A stretch of 64,000 nt of DNA from Flavobacterium sp. NG2 (GTDB lineage Bacteria > Bacteroidota > Bacteroidia > Flavobacteriales > Flavobacteriaceae): positions 3,412,001 to 3,476,000 of the forward strand of contig NZ_CP139420.1 in the NCBI RefSeq assembly GCF_034119845.1. The letters run 5' to 3'. The position numbers and the translations under genes were made by a program. This document shows positions 8,956-18,265 of the stretch, piece by piece (positions within the stretch are counted from its first letter, which is position 1; the number at the start of each line of letters is the position of its first letter). The notes under the pieces are model-generated. The model saw only the letters and a program-made list of their open reading frames with translations. It ran no database searches and was not told the origin of the DNA.

Positions 8956-9075
8956 AGTGTTCAGCTTAATCAATCCTTATAATCTGTGACCAATAAAAAT
9001 CAATTCCCCCTCCCTATTTAGACAATTGATTTCTTTTGTGTAACTTTAGTCACCTTTTAAAACGAATACGTGTTC

Positions 9076-9083
9076 TACCTTTG
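9076..9083 (+). promoter_or_regulatory. -7 promoter element of the MBL-rhodanese gene
   Basis: TACCTTTG matches the Bacteroidota TAnnTTTG element and lies 26 bp before the ATG at 9109. It also supports that ATG over the in-frame GTG at 9070, which would lie upstream of the transcription start. Confidence 0.65.
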
Positions 9084-9108
9084 TATTCTACTTAAAAAGC
9101 AATCAATT

Positions 9109-10524
9109 ATGCAAATAGAACAAATATATACAGGATGTTTAGCTCAAGGAGCTTATTATATTACCTCAAATGGTGAAGCGGCTATTATTGACCCTTTACG
9201 CGAAACTCAACCTTATCTAGACCGTTTAGAAAGAGATAAGGTAAAACTAAAATATGTTTTTGAAACCCATTTTCATGCAGATTTTGTTTCTGGCCATGTG
9301 GACCTGAGTGAAAAAACAGGAGCGCCTATTGTATACGGCCCTAATGCAAATCCAGAGTTTGATGCTATAATTGCCACTGACGGACAAGAATTTAAAATCG
9401 GAAAGATTACAATCAAGGTATTACACACTCCTGGTCATACTATGGAAAGTAGTACTTTTTTATTGATTGATGAAAATGGTAAAAAACATGCTATCTTCTC
9501 TGGTGACACCTTGTTTATTGGTGATGTAGGTAGACCTGATTTGGCTCAAAAAGCAGCTTCAATGACACAAGAGCAATTGGCAGGAATATTATTCCATTCG
9601 CTACGTGATAAGGTAATGACATTACCTGATGATGTGATTGTCTACCCTGCACATGGCGCTGGAAGTGCTTGTGGAAAAAACATGAGCAAAGAAACGGTTT
9701 CAACCATTGGCAACCAAAAAGAAACCAATTATGCCTTGAGAGCCGATATGACAGAAGCCGAATTCATTAAAGAAGTTACCGATGGCTTATTGCCTCCACC
9801 TGCTTATTTTGGAATGAATGTAGCGATGAACAAACAAGGTTACGAAAGCTTTGACAGTGTTTTAAACCATGGAATGAAAGAAATCAACATTAAAGATTTT
9901 GAAGTTGTTGCTGAAGATACAGGAGCGTTAATCCTAGATAGTCGTAATGACCACCAATTTGCAAAAGGTCATATTCCTCAATCTATCAATATTGGTATTG
10001 ATGGAAGCTTTGCACTTTGGGTTGGAGAATTAATTGCCGATGTAAAACAACCCATATTATTAGTTACTGAACTAGGACAAGAAGAAGAAACCGTTACTCG
10101 CCTGAGTCGTGTAGGTTTTGACAACATCGTTGGGCATTTAGAAGGTGGTTTTGATTCTTGGAAGAAAGCTGGAAAAGAAATTGATACTGTAAAAAGAATC
10201 ACAGCTGATGAATTCGAAAAAGAAGTAAAAATTGGCGAGAGCAAAGTACTAGATATTCGCAAAGAAAGTGAATATCTCGCCGAACATTTGGAAGACGCCT
10301 ACCTCAGACCCTTAGCCAACATCAACGATTGGATTGAAACTATTAATCCAAAAGAGCATTTTTACATGCATTGTGGCGGCGGATATCGTAGTATGATCGC
10401 TGCATCCATTTTACAAGCTAGAGGATTTAGAAATTTTACTGAAATCGAAGGTGGTTTTGCTACTATCAAAAAAACGAAATTACCCAAAACTGATTTTGTT
10501 TGTCAAAGTAAAATGCCTAAATAA
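9109..10524 (+). CDS. MBL-fold persulfide dioxygenase-like hydrolase fused to two rhodanese domains
   Basis: 471 residues. The N-terminal metallo-beta-lactamase domain (about 1-235) has the metal motif THFHAD (His54, His56, Asp58), TPGHT and FSGDTLF, as in ETHE1-type persulfide dioxygenases, which oxidise glutathione persulfide to sulfite. Two rhodanese domains follow. The first (about 265-365) has no cysteine in its active-site loop; the second (about 370-465) has Cys422 in HCGGGYRS. The likely role is persulfide oxidation with sulfur relay in the cytoplasm. A thioredoxin gene lies 146 bp downstream. Confidence 0.88.
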   Translation: MQIEQIYTGCLAQGAYYITSNGEAAIIDPLRETQPYLDRLERDKVKLKYVFETHFHADFVSGHVDLSEKTGAPIVYGPNANPEFDAIIATDGQEFKIGKITIKVLHTPGHTMESSTFLLIDENGKKHAIFSGDTLFIGDVGRPDLAQKAASMTQEQLAGILFHSLRDKVMTLPDDVIVYPAHGAGSACGKNMSKETVSTIGNQKETNYALRADMTEAEFIKEVTDGLLPPPAYFGMNVAMNKQGYESFDSVLNHGMKEINIKDFEVVAEDTGALILDSRNDHQFAKGHIPQSINIGIDGSFALWVGELIADVKQPILLVTELGQEEETVTRLSRVGFDNIVGHLEGGFDSWKKAGKEIDTVKRITADEFEKEVKIGESKVLDIRKESEYLAEHLEDAYLRPLANINDWIETINPKEHFYMHCGGGYRSMIAASILQARGFRNFTEIEGGFATIKKTKLPKTDFVCQSKMPK

Positions 10525-10670
10525 TTAGGTACAAATATTCAATCGAGTGCCATGTTTTACTAATGAAAAAGATTAAATTTAATATTCTGTTTTAAAGACT
10601 CGACCATTCCAATTTCACAAGTACTATTTTAAAACAAAAAACCATTTACTAATCCTAAATAAGTAAAAAA

Positions 10671-10976
10671 ATGAATGCTAATTTCGATACCCTAATCAAT
10701 TCAGAAAAACCCGTTTTAATCGATTTTTTCGCTACTTGGTGCGGTCCTTGTAAAACACTAGCGCCCATCTTAAAACAAGTAAAAGACGATTTGGGAGACC
10801 AAATTTCAATCGTAAAAATTGATGTCGATAAGAATCCTAGCGTTGCGGCCCATTACCAAGTACGCGGTGTTCCAACTATGATTTTATTTCAAAAAGGAGA
10901 ACAACTTTGGAGACAATCTGGGGTCCTTGATAAAAATGAAATCATAAATACCATCGCACATAAAGCCGTGTTTTAA
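10671..10976 (+). CDS. trxA: Thioredoxin
   Basis: 101 residues making one complete thioredoxin fold. The active site is WCGPCK (Cys24, Cys27) and the cis-proline loop reads RGVPTM. There is no signal peptide, so it is a cytoplasmic dithiol reductant. It follows the MBL-rhodanese gene on the same strand and could reduce protein persulfides made by it; that pairing is inference. Confidence 0.93.
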   Translation: MNANFDTLINSEKPVLIDFFATWCGPCKTLAPILKQVKDDLGDQISIVKIDVDKNPSVAAHYQVRGVPTMILFQKGEQLWRQSGVLDKNEIINTIAHKAVF

Positions 10977-11119
10977 AAATGCATAATACTAAAAACCAGT
11001 ATCTTAAATCAATACATTGACAGTTGTAGTTTAACAAAGTAAAAACAACTCCAAATCCATCCGATTATTTGATTTAGAGGTGGAAGAATTAAAAAAGTAA
11101 TTCCCGCTACTTTTTTTTA

Positions 11120-11147
11120 TACCTTTACTAACTAAATGGTTAAACCA
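11120..11147 (+). promoter_or_regulatory. Promoter and likely auto-operator of the TetR efflux operon
   Basis: A -7-like TACCTTTA (11120-11127) is followed by the odd palindrome TGGTTAAACCA (11137-11147), which would sit at the transcription start, 15 bp before the TetR ATG. TetR regulators of efflux operons commonly repress their own promoter through such a site. Confidence 0.5.
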
Positions 11148-11161
11148 AAAAGTTAACATTA

Positions 11162-11755
11162 ATGACTACTGAAGAAAAAATATTTAATGCCGCCAAAATT
11201 GTCTTTCATAAAAAAGGATATGCTGGAGCTCGTATGCAAGAAATAGCAGATGAGGCAGGAATAAACAAAGCCATGCTACACTATTGTTTTAAAAATAAAC
11301 AGGTGTTATTTGAAGCTGTTTTCAAAAAAGCTTTTCATCAATTAGCCCCAAAAATAAATCAGATTTTCCAATCGGATTCAAGCTTATTTGAGAAGATAAA
11401 AGAGTTCACTAATAGCTATATTTCGTTTGTCATTGACAACCCCTATTTGCCCGCTTTTATCATTCAGGAAATGAATAATAACCCTGAGTTTGTAGTTTCT
11501 TTTTTAAATGATGAAAAAAGACCTAATCCTAATTTACTTATAGCACAAATAGAACGAGAAATTGAATTGGGAAATATCAAAGCCATCAAACCAAAACAGC
11601 TTTTATTAAATATATTTTCGTTGACCGTATTTCCTTTTGCAGCACAAGTTTTGGTCAAAGGCATCTTGCATCTTACGGATGACGAATTTAATCAGATGAT
11701 GGAAGAACGAAAAACTAGCATTGCACAACAAATTATTAATTCGATAAAAAAATGA
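11162..11755 (+). CDS. TetR/AcrR-family repressor of the efflux operon
   Basis: 197 residues. The N-terminal helix-turn-helix (about 5-50) reads FHKKGYAGARMQEIADEAGI, followed by HYCFKNKQVLFEAVF, a clear TetR signature; the rest is an alpha-helical ligand domain. Its stop overlaps the start of the TolC-like gene (ATGA), so it is translated with the export genes. It probably represses this operon until a drug or lipid ligand binds. Confidence 0.9.
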   Translation: MTTEEKIFNAAKIVFHKKGYAGARMQEIADEAGINKAMLHYCFKNKQVLFEAVFKKAFHQLAPKINQIFQSDSSLFEKIKEFTNSYISFVIDNPYLPAFIIQEMNNNPEFVVSFLNDEKRPNPNLLIAQIEREIELGNIKAIKPKQLLLNIFSLTVFPFAAQVLVKGILHLTDDEFNQMMEERKTSIAQQIINSIKK

Positions 11756-13011
11756 AAAAGTCAATACAACTTAGCTTGTTCCTTTTGTCGTTAATTTCTT
11801 TTGGACAACAAACAATTAGCTTGGAAACCTGCTATGAATTAGCATACAAAAACTATCCGATTGCTAAACAAAATGAATACATGACTCAAAAGTCAACTTT
11901 AGAAATCGATGTTTTAAACAAAGGAAAGTTACCCAAAATAGACTTGAATGCACAAGCAACTTATCAGTCGGCCGTAACCCAAGTACCCATCAAAATCCCC
12001 AACTCCACTATTATACCACCTAATAAAGACCAATATCGGGCGACTTTAGATGTAAATCAATTACTTTATAATGGTGGATTGATAGATGCTAATGCAAGAA
12101 TTAAAGAATCACAAACCAAAACGCAACAACAACAGATTGAAGTGAGTTTACACCAACTCAAACCGAGAATTAATCAACTGTATTTTTCTGTTTTATTACT
12201 ACAGGAACAAACGAAAATCTTAAAATCCAAACAAGAACAACTGATTTCAAAAATAAAAGAAGTTAAATCGGGAGTTAAATTTGGTGCTTTACTACCCGCT
12301 TCAGAAAAAAACCTAGAAGCCGAAAATTTAAAATTACAACAGCAACTCACCGAAATATCTTTTGAAAAAAAGAAGATGCTTGCCAACCTAGCCTCGCTCA
12401 CCTACTCGCCCTTTGATGAAAATACGCAATTACTAAAACCTACAAACAATGTTGATTTCAAAGTCAATAACAAGCGACCTGAACTTCAACTATTTGACTT
12501 ACAAACCCAACAATTAGACGCAAACAAAGAAGTAATTGACAAATCGACACTACCAAAATTAAATGCCTTTGGTCAAGCAGGTTATGGAAATCCAGGTTTG
12601 AATATGCTGGACAATTCTTTCCAACCTTTTTATATTGTGGGATTAAAGGCTAATTGGAATCTATTTGATTGGAATAAATCCAAAATAGAAAAACAACTGC
12701 TTCAGGTTTCTGAATCAATGATTCAAACGGAAAAAGAGACTTTTTTACTCAACACCCAAATGCAATTACAAGAACAGGAAACAGAAATCAATAAACTTCA
12801 GGCCTTTATCAAAACCGATAATGATATTATCGAACTAAGAGAGCATATTTTAAAAACCGCCGACGCTCAATTACGAAATGGAGTCATTAATAGCGCTGTA
12901 TATATTATTGAAATCACTAATTTATTTGAAGCCAAAACAATTCAAAAAACACACGAGATTCAGCTTGCTCTTGCCCAAGCGAACTACCTAGTTACCAAAG
13001 GAACTTTATAA
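11752..13011 (+). CDS. TolC-family outer-membrane efflux protein
   Basis: 419 residues with a signal peptide ending near SFGQ. The body is long amphipathic helices rich in Q, K and E, typical of the OEP/TolC trimeric channel. It would form the outer-membrane exit duct for the HlyD-like adaptor and ABC transporter encoded next. It overlaps the TetR stop by 4 bp, and the adaptor gene starts 30 bp downstream. Confidence 0.88.
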   Translation: MKKSIQLSLFLLSLISFGQQTISLETCYELAYKNYPIAKQNEYMTQKSTLEIDVLNKGKLPKIDLNAQATYQSAVTQVPIKIPNSTIIPPNKDQYRATLDVNQLLYNGGLIDANARIKESQTKTQQQQIEVSLHQLKPRINQLYFSVLLLQEQTKILKSKQEQLISKIKEVKSGVKFGALLPASEKNLEAENLKLQQQLTEISFEKKKMLANLASLTYSPFDENTQLLKPTNNVDFKVNNKRPELQLFDLQTQQLDANKEVIDKSTLPKLNAFGQAGYGNPGLNMLDNSFQPFYIVGLKANWNLFDWNKSKIEKQLLQVSESMIQTEKETFLLNTQMQLQEQETEINKLQAFIKTDNDIIELREHILKTADAQLRNGVINSAVYIIEITNLFEAKTIQKTHEIQLALAQANYLVTKGTL

Positions 13012-13041
13012 CCATAAAAACGCCATTTAAAAGAAATACAA

Positions 13042-13920
13042 ATGAAAAAAGCAATCACTTTTCTAATCCTAACAGCATTATTGGCTTGTTCAAAAAACAA
13101 CGACAAGGCCGATGGTTACGGTAATTTTGAAGCCACAGAAGTTATGGTTTCGGCTGAAGCCAATGGAAAAATCAAGGAGTTACATCTGGAAGAAGGTAGC
13201 ATTTTAGAAGCCAATACTATTGTGGGAATCATTGACACTATCCAATTGCATTACTCAAAAGAACAATTGAAAGCAGCGGCACAAACTATCAATTCAAAAT
13301 CGGCCAATGTTTTGTCTCAAAAAAGTGTGCTTTATGCCCAACTTCAAACAGCTTTAATTGAGAAAAAAAGGATTCAGAACATGTTCAACGAAAATGCAGC
13401 GACCCAACGTCAAGTCGATGAAATCAATGGTAAAGTATCAGTCTTAAATGAACAAATAAAAAGCATTAATACACAAAACGCACCGATTACTAATGAAAAT
13501 AAATCAATTGCTGTTCAAATTGAAAAAATAAATGACCAAATCGAAAAAAGCAAAATTACAAACCCAATCAAAGGAACTGTTTTAACCAAATTTGCCCAAC
13601 CCAATGAAATTACTACTTTTGGGAAACCGCTTTATAAAATCGCTGATATTAGCCAAATGAATTTGCGGGTTTACATTAGTGAAACCCAATTACCCAATAT
13701 TAAAATTGGGCAAAAACTAACCGTTAAAATCGATACAACTAACGAAATGAAATCCTATGAAGGAATCGTTTCTTGGATTTCCTCACAAGCTGAATTTACG
13801 CCCAAAACCATTCAAACAAAGGAAGAACGTGTTAACCTAGTCTATGCCGTTAAAGTGTTAGTTAAAAATGACGGAAGTCTTAAAATAGGAATGCCCGCCG
13901 AAGTATGGTTTAAACAGTAA
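13042..13920 (+). CDS. HlyD-family periplasmic adaptor lipoprotein
   Basis: 292 residues. The N-terminus has a lipobox-like LLACS, so it is probably lipid-anchored. A biotinyl-lipoyl-like half (about 40-70), a coiled-coil hairpin (about 75-175) and the second lipoyl half with KGTVLTKFAQPNE follow, then a beta-barrel domain. It links the inner-membrane ABC pump to the TolC-like channel. The organisation resembles YbhG of the YbhGFSR exporter. Confidence 0.87.
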   Translation: MKKAITFLILTALLACSKNNDKADGYGNFEATEVMVSAEANGKIKELHLEEGSILEANTIVGIIDTIQLHYSKEQLKAAAQTINSKSANVLSQKSVLYAQLQTALIEKKRIQNMFNENAATQRQVDEINGKVSVLNEQIKSINTQNAPITNENKSIAVQIEKINDQIEKSKITNPIKGTVLTKFAQPNEITTFGKPLYKIADISQMNLRVYISETQLPNIKIGQKLTVKIDTTNEMKSYEGIVSWISSQAEFTPKTIQTKEERVNLVYAVKVLVKNDGSLKIGMPAEVWFKQ

Positions 13921-13938
13921 AAAAATACCAATTTTAAA

Positions 13939-14067
13939 CCTAGATTATGCATTGGAACACAGATAACACAAATGAAAAAGATATACACAGATTTTTTATT
14001 AGTTTTTACAACTCAAAATCTCTAGAAACCTGCCTAATCTGGGTGAGAAAAATTAAGATTAAAGTCC
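13939..14067 (+). repeat. Dispersed repeat of about 130 bp, copy 1
   Basis: It starts CCTAGATTATGCATTGGAAC, contains ACACAGATAACACA and ACACAGATTTTTTA, and ends near AAAGTCC. The reverse complement of 26321-26458 follows the same order of blocks from CCTAGATTACGCATTG to AAAGTCC. It lies inside the efflux operon, between the adaptor and first ATPase genes. Non-coding. Confidence 0.75.
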
Positions 14068-14139
14068 TTACTATCTTAATAATCAATTAGCAAACGGCTA
14101 AATTTAAATAGCGACATTAACAACTCGAAAACAAACAAA

Positions 14140-15060
14140 ATGAGTATTCAAGTTCAAAATATTTCCAAATCCTATGCCTCAACTTTAGCAGTTGATTCGG
14201 TTTCATTTGAGGTGAAAAAAGGAGAGCTTTTTGGCCTTATAGGTCCAGATGGAGCGGGAAAAACAACGCTTTTTAGAATATTAACCACCCTTCTGTTAGC
14301 AGATGAAGGAAAAACAACTGTAACAGAATTTGATGTCGTTAAAGATTATATTTCGATTCGAAATTCTGTTGGCTATATGCCTGGGAGATTCTCCCTTTAT
14401 TTAGATTTGACAGTTGAAGAAAACCTTCGTTTTTTTGCAACTATCTTCGGAACAACAATTGAAACTAATTATGATTTAATCAAAGATATTTACGTTCAAA
14501 TTGAACCTTTTAAAAATAGACGTGCTGGCGCTTTATCTGGCGGTATGAAACAAAAACTAGCGCTCTGTTGTGCATTGATTCACAAACCAACAGTACTTTT
14601 TTTAGACGAACCCACCACGGGAGTAGATCCTGTTTCCCGAAAAGAATTCTGGGAAATGCTTCAACGACTCAAACAAAAAGGGATTACCATACTTGTTTCT
14701 ACCCCATATATGGACGAAGCTGCTTTATGCGACCGTATAGCTTTGATTCAAAAAGGAAAAATATTAGCTATTGATTCGCCTCAAAACATGATTCAAAATT
14801 TTCCGAAAAACATCTATGAGGTTCGCTCCAACAATACTTACCAATTAATACAAGATTTAAAAATGTATCCCACTCAACATAGTGTCTATGCGTTTGGCGA
14901 ATACATTCATTATACTGACACCCTATCCGACTTTGACATGCAACAGTTGAAAAATTATTTGAGTAGCAAAAATCATTTGGATATTGAAATTCGTCCTTCA
15001 TTAACAACGATTGAAGATGTTTTTATGGAGTATTCTAAACACCCAAAAACCATCCAATGA
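14140..15060 (+). CDS. ABC transporter ATP-binding protein 1
   Basis: 306 residues. Walker A is GPDGAGKTT, the signature LSGGMKQKLAL and Walker B VLFLDEPTTGVDP, all canonical, with about 70 extra C-terminal residues beyond the nucleotide-binding domain. The next gene, a second ATPase, begins inside its stop (ATGA overlap at 15057-15060). In YbhF-type exporters the two ATPases are fused in one chain; here they are separate genes. Confidence 0.92.
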   Translation: MSIQVQNISKSYASTLAVDSVSFEVKKGELFGLIGPDGAGKTTLFRILTTLLLADEGKTTVTEFDVVKDYISIRNSVGYMPGRFSLYLDLTVEENLRFFATIFGTTIETNYDLIKDIYVQIEPFKNRRAGALSGGMKQKLALCCALIHKPTVLFLDEPTTGVDPVSRKEFWEMLQRLKQKGITILVSTPYMDEAALCDRIALIQKGKILAIDSPQNMIQNFPKNIYEVRSNNTYQLIQDLKMYPTQHSVYAFGEYIHYTDTLSDFDMQQLKNYLSSKNHLDIEIRPSLTTIEDVFMEYSKHPKTIQ

Positions 15061-15782
15061 AAATCATAGAAGTAAAAAACCTCAGCAAACAATTTGGAGA
15101 TTTCACGGCCGTGGATTCCATTTCATTTGATGTGATGAAAGGAGAAATTTTTGGTTTTCTAGGAGCCAATGGTGCTGGAAAAACAACAGCAATGAAAATG
15201 TTAATTGGTATTTCTACTCCTACTGAAGGCAAAGCTAAAGTTGCGGGTTATGATGTCAAGACACAAACAGAAATGGTCAAAAAAAGCATTGGCTACATGA
15301 GTCAAAAATTCTCTATGTATGATGATTTGACACTCAAGGAAAATATTAGTTTTTTTGGTGGTATCTATGGGTTAAGTCGTAACAAAATAAAAGAGAAATC
15401 CGCACAGCTAATTACAGAACTCGGACTGGAAGAGGTAGCCGATAAATTAATCAGCGAATTGCCGATGGGCTGGAAACAAAAACTTTCCTTCTCTGTAGCC
15501 ATGTTGCATGAGCCTAAAATTGTTTTTCTAGACGAACCAACAGGTGGTGTTGACCCCATTACCCGAAGACAGTTTTGGGAAATGATTTACGAACAAGCAC
15601 ATAAAGGAACGACCATTTTTGTCACTACACATTATATGGATGAAGCCGAATATTGCGACCGAGTGTCTATTATGGTCGAAGGAAAAATAGAAGCCTTAGA
15701 TAGCCCTAAAAATTTAAAAAAACAGTACAATGTCGATTCTATGAACGCTGTGTTTTTAAAATTGGCTCGAAATGTAGAATAA
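15057..15782 (+). CDS. ABC transporter ATP-binding protein 2
   Basis: 241 residues. Walker A GANGAGKTT and Walker B IVFLDEPTGGVDP are normal, but the usual LSGGQ signature is replaced by LPMGWKQKL. It is translationally coupled to ATPase 1. Together they probably form a heterodimer with one degenerate site that powers the two permeases downstream. Confidence 0.92.
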   Translation: MKIIEVKNLSKQFGDFTAVDSISFDVMKGEIFGFLGANGAGKTTAMKMLIGISTPTEGKAKVAGYDVKTQTEMVKKSIGYMSQKFSMYDDLTLKENISFFGGIYGLSRNKIKEKSAQLITELGLEEVADKLISELPMGWKQKLSFSVAMLHEPKIVFLDEPTGGVDPITRRQFWEMIYEQAHKGTTIFVTTHYMDEAEYCDRVSIMVEGKIEALDSPKNLKKQYNVDSMNAVFLKLARNVE

Positions 15783-15880
15783 CTTTAAAAATATTCCCAA
15801 CCATGTGTTTCTATAAAAAAGCAAAGCGTCTTTAAATTCTCTAGAAAAACTATGATTCTAACTGCTAAAAAAAACAGAAT

Positions 15881-16987
15881 ATGAAAAGATTTATCGGTTT
15901 TGTCCAAAAAGAGTTTTACCACATTTTTAGAGATAAACGCTCAATGTTTATCCTTTTTGGAATGCCTATTGTTCAAATTATGCTATTTGGATTTGCTATT
16001 ACAAACGAAATCAACAATGTAAACATTGCCATTCTGGATCATTCAAAAGATACCGAAACCAAAGAAATTATCGCTAAAATAAATTCATCGAAATATTTTC
16101 ATATCCTTCAAAATCTAGAAAGTGAATCCCAAATAGAACCTATTTTTAAAAAAGGAAAAATAAAAGCCGTCTTAGTTTTTGAACCTGATTTTTCTATAAA
16201 TAGAACCACACAAAACAAAGCACAGGTACAAATTATATCAGATGCCACTGACCCTAATGTAGCCAATACAATTACAAATTATATCAATGCTATCTTGCAA
16301 AATTATTCGAATGAAAAAAATGTAAATAGTGTCGCAAACCATCAAGTATCAGCACAAACACAATTGTATTACAATCCTGAACTTAAAGGTGTTTTTACTT
16401 TTGTCCCTGGCGTTATGACAGTCATTTTAATGTTAGTTTCAGCCATGATGACGTCTATTTCTATTACTCGAGAAAAAGAGTTGGGCACGATGGAAATCAT
16501 ACTAGTCTCTCCCTTAAAACCACTTCAAGTGATTATTGGAAAAGTTTTTCCTTATATTTTTCTATCGATAATCAATGCTACAATTATTTTGCTCTTAGGA
16601 TTTTTTGTTTTCAAAATGCCTATTCATGGTAATTTGTTGTTATTAGCTTTTGAAACTATTTTGTTCATTATTACGGCACTTTCGTTGGGTATTTTAATTT
16701 CAACAGTGGCCAATTCACAACAAACAGCCATGATGATGTCATTAATGGGATTGATGTTGCCTGTTATCATTCTATCAGGTTTTATCTTTCCTATTTCGAG
16801 CATGCCGATACCCTTGCAAATCATTAGCAATATTATCCCTGCTAAATGGTTTATCATCATCATAAAAGCCGTTTTACTCAAAGGAGCTACAATTGCAACA
16901 ATCTGGAAAGAAACGCTAATTTTAACTGGAATGACCTTATTTTTTATTGGTCTAAGTGTCAAGAAATATAAAATTAGATTGCAGTAG
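15881..16987 (+). CDS. ABC-2 type permease 1
   Basis: 368 residues. One N-terminal membrane helix (about 20-40) is followed by a large extracytoplasmic domain (about 45-165) and five clustered helices (about 170-365) containing EKELGTMEIILVSPLKP, the conserved ABC-2 cytoplasmic loop. This is the YbhS/YbhR layout used to export drugs or lipids through an adaptor and TolC. A 98-bp gap separates it from the ATPase. Confidence 0.9.
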   Translation: MKRFIGFVQKEFYHIFRDKRSMFILFGMPIVQIMLFGFAITNEINNVNIAILDHSKDTETKEIIAKINSSKYFHILQNLESESQIEPIFKKGKIKAVLVFEPDFSINRTTQNKAQVQIISDATDPNVANTITNYINAILQNYSNEKNVNSVANHQVSAQTQLYYNPELKGVFTFVPGVMTVILMLVSAMMTSISITREKELGTMEIILVSPLKPLQVIIGKVFPYIFLSIINATIILLLGFFVFKMPIHGNLLLLAFETILFIITALSLGILISTVANSQQTAMMMSLMGLMLPVIILSGFIFPISSMPIPLQIISNIIPAKWFIIIIKAVLLKGATIATIWKETLILTGMTLFFIGLSVKKYKIRLQ

Positions 16988-17033
16988 TTTTAAGTAGTAA
17001 AGCAATAAATATCCAATAAAATCGTAAACCAAA

Positions 17034-18158
17034 ATGAAAACCATTTTATTTATCATTCAAAAAGAGTTTCGACAAATATTTAGGAACAAAGCCATGCTTC
17101 CTTTACTGTTTGTCATGCCGTTTATGCAACTACTTATTTTGTCAAACGCAGCTAGTTTTGAAGTTAAAAATATAGCTTTATCCTATATAGACCACGATCA
17201 TTCAGCAGCTTCCAGAGCATTAATCAGTCAATTTGAGGCTTCGCCTTATTTCAAAATTATTGCTCAGTTCCCTTCCAAGAAGGAAGCTAACCTTGAAATG
17301 CAAAAAGGAAAAGTTGCAGTTATTTTAGAAATCCCACAACATTTTGAACGCAATCTTATGAGCCAAAAAAACACAGTTCTTTCGGTTGCGATTGATGCGA
17401 TTGATGGTGCTGCAGCAGCTGTTGAAAATGTTTATGTTTCGCAAATCATTGGGAGTTACAGTCAAAAAATTCGAACCCAACTGACTCAATATAATGATGG
17501 AGAAATCGTTACTCCAAAAAACATCCTATCCATTCCTTCTTTTTGGTATAATAACACCTTGAATTATAAAACCTTCATGGTACCGGGAATTTTAGTCTTA
17601 TTAGTAACCATGCTGTCATTATTTCTTTCGTCAATGAATATTGTTCGAGAAAAAGAATTAGGCACATTGGAACAAATTAATGTAAGTCCAGTTAAAAAAC
17701 ACCAATTCATCATTGGCAAATTATTCCCATTTTGGATGATAGGTCTCTTCATTTTAACGATTGGACTTCTAATCGCAAAATTTGTTTTTCAAGTTCCTAT
17801 GTTGGGTAATATAGGATTAATCTATTTATTTACCTCCGTATATCTATTAGTGGTATTGGGAATCGGTTTGTTTATATCAAACTTTACCGAAACCCAACAA
17901 CAAGCAATGTTTATTGCTTGGTTTTTTATGGTGATTTTTATTTTGATGAGCGGTCTTTTTACTCCTATAGAAAGCATGCCTAATTGGGCTCAGAAAATCA
18001 CATTGTTTAATCCTATTCGTTATTTTGTCGAGATTATTCGAATGGTCCTATTAAAAGGGGCTGGTTTTTCAGACATCAAATTTCAATTTCTAATTATATC
18101 TTTTTATGCATTCTTTTTAAATGCTATTGCGATTTGGAGTTACAAGAAAACCAATTAA
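17034..18158 (+). CDS. ABC-2 type permease 2
   Basis: 374 residues, homologous in layout to permease 1: one helix, a large periplasmic domain, then five helices with EKELGTLEQINVSPVKK. The two permeases probably form a heterodimer. It is the last gene of the TetR-TolC-HlyD-ATPase-ATPase-permease-permease operon. Confidence 0.9.
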   Translation: MKTILFIIQKEFRQIFRNKAMLPLLFVMPFMQLLILSNAASFEVKNIALSYIDHDHSAASRALISQFEASPYFKIIAQFPSKKEANLEMQKGKVAVILEIPQHFERNLMSQKNTVLSVAIDAIDGAAAAVENVYVSQIIGSYSQKIRTQLTQYNDGEIVTPKNILSIPSFWYNNTLNYKTFMVPGILVLLVTMLSLFLSSMNIVREKELGTLEQINVSPVKKHQFIIGKLFPFWMIGLFILTIGLLIAKFVFQVPMLGNIGLIYLFTSVYLLVVLGIGLFISNFTETQQQAMFIAWFFMVIFILMSGLFTPIESMPNWAQKITLFNPIRYFVEIIRMVLLKGAGFSDIKFQFLIISFYAFFLNAIAIWSYKKTN

Positions 18159-18265
18159 ATCTTAGCCTTTGGGTGTAATCACTTTTAAACACATAGACAT
18201 CGTTTTTTAAAGTTTGGCTTTTATGAATTGGTTAAATCTTCTAAAATTATTTATTTTCAAGCTGT

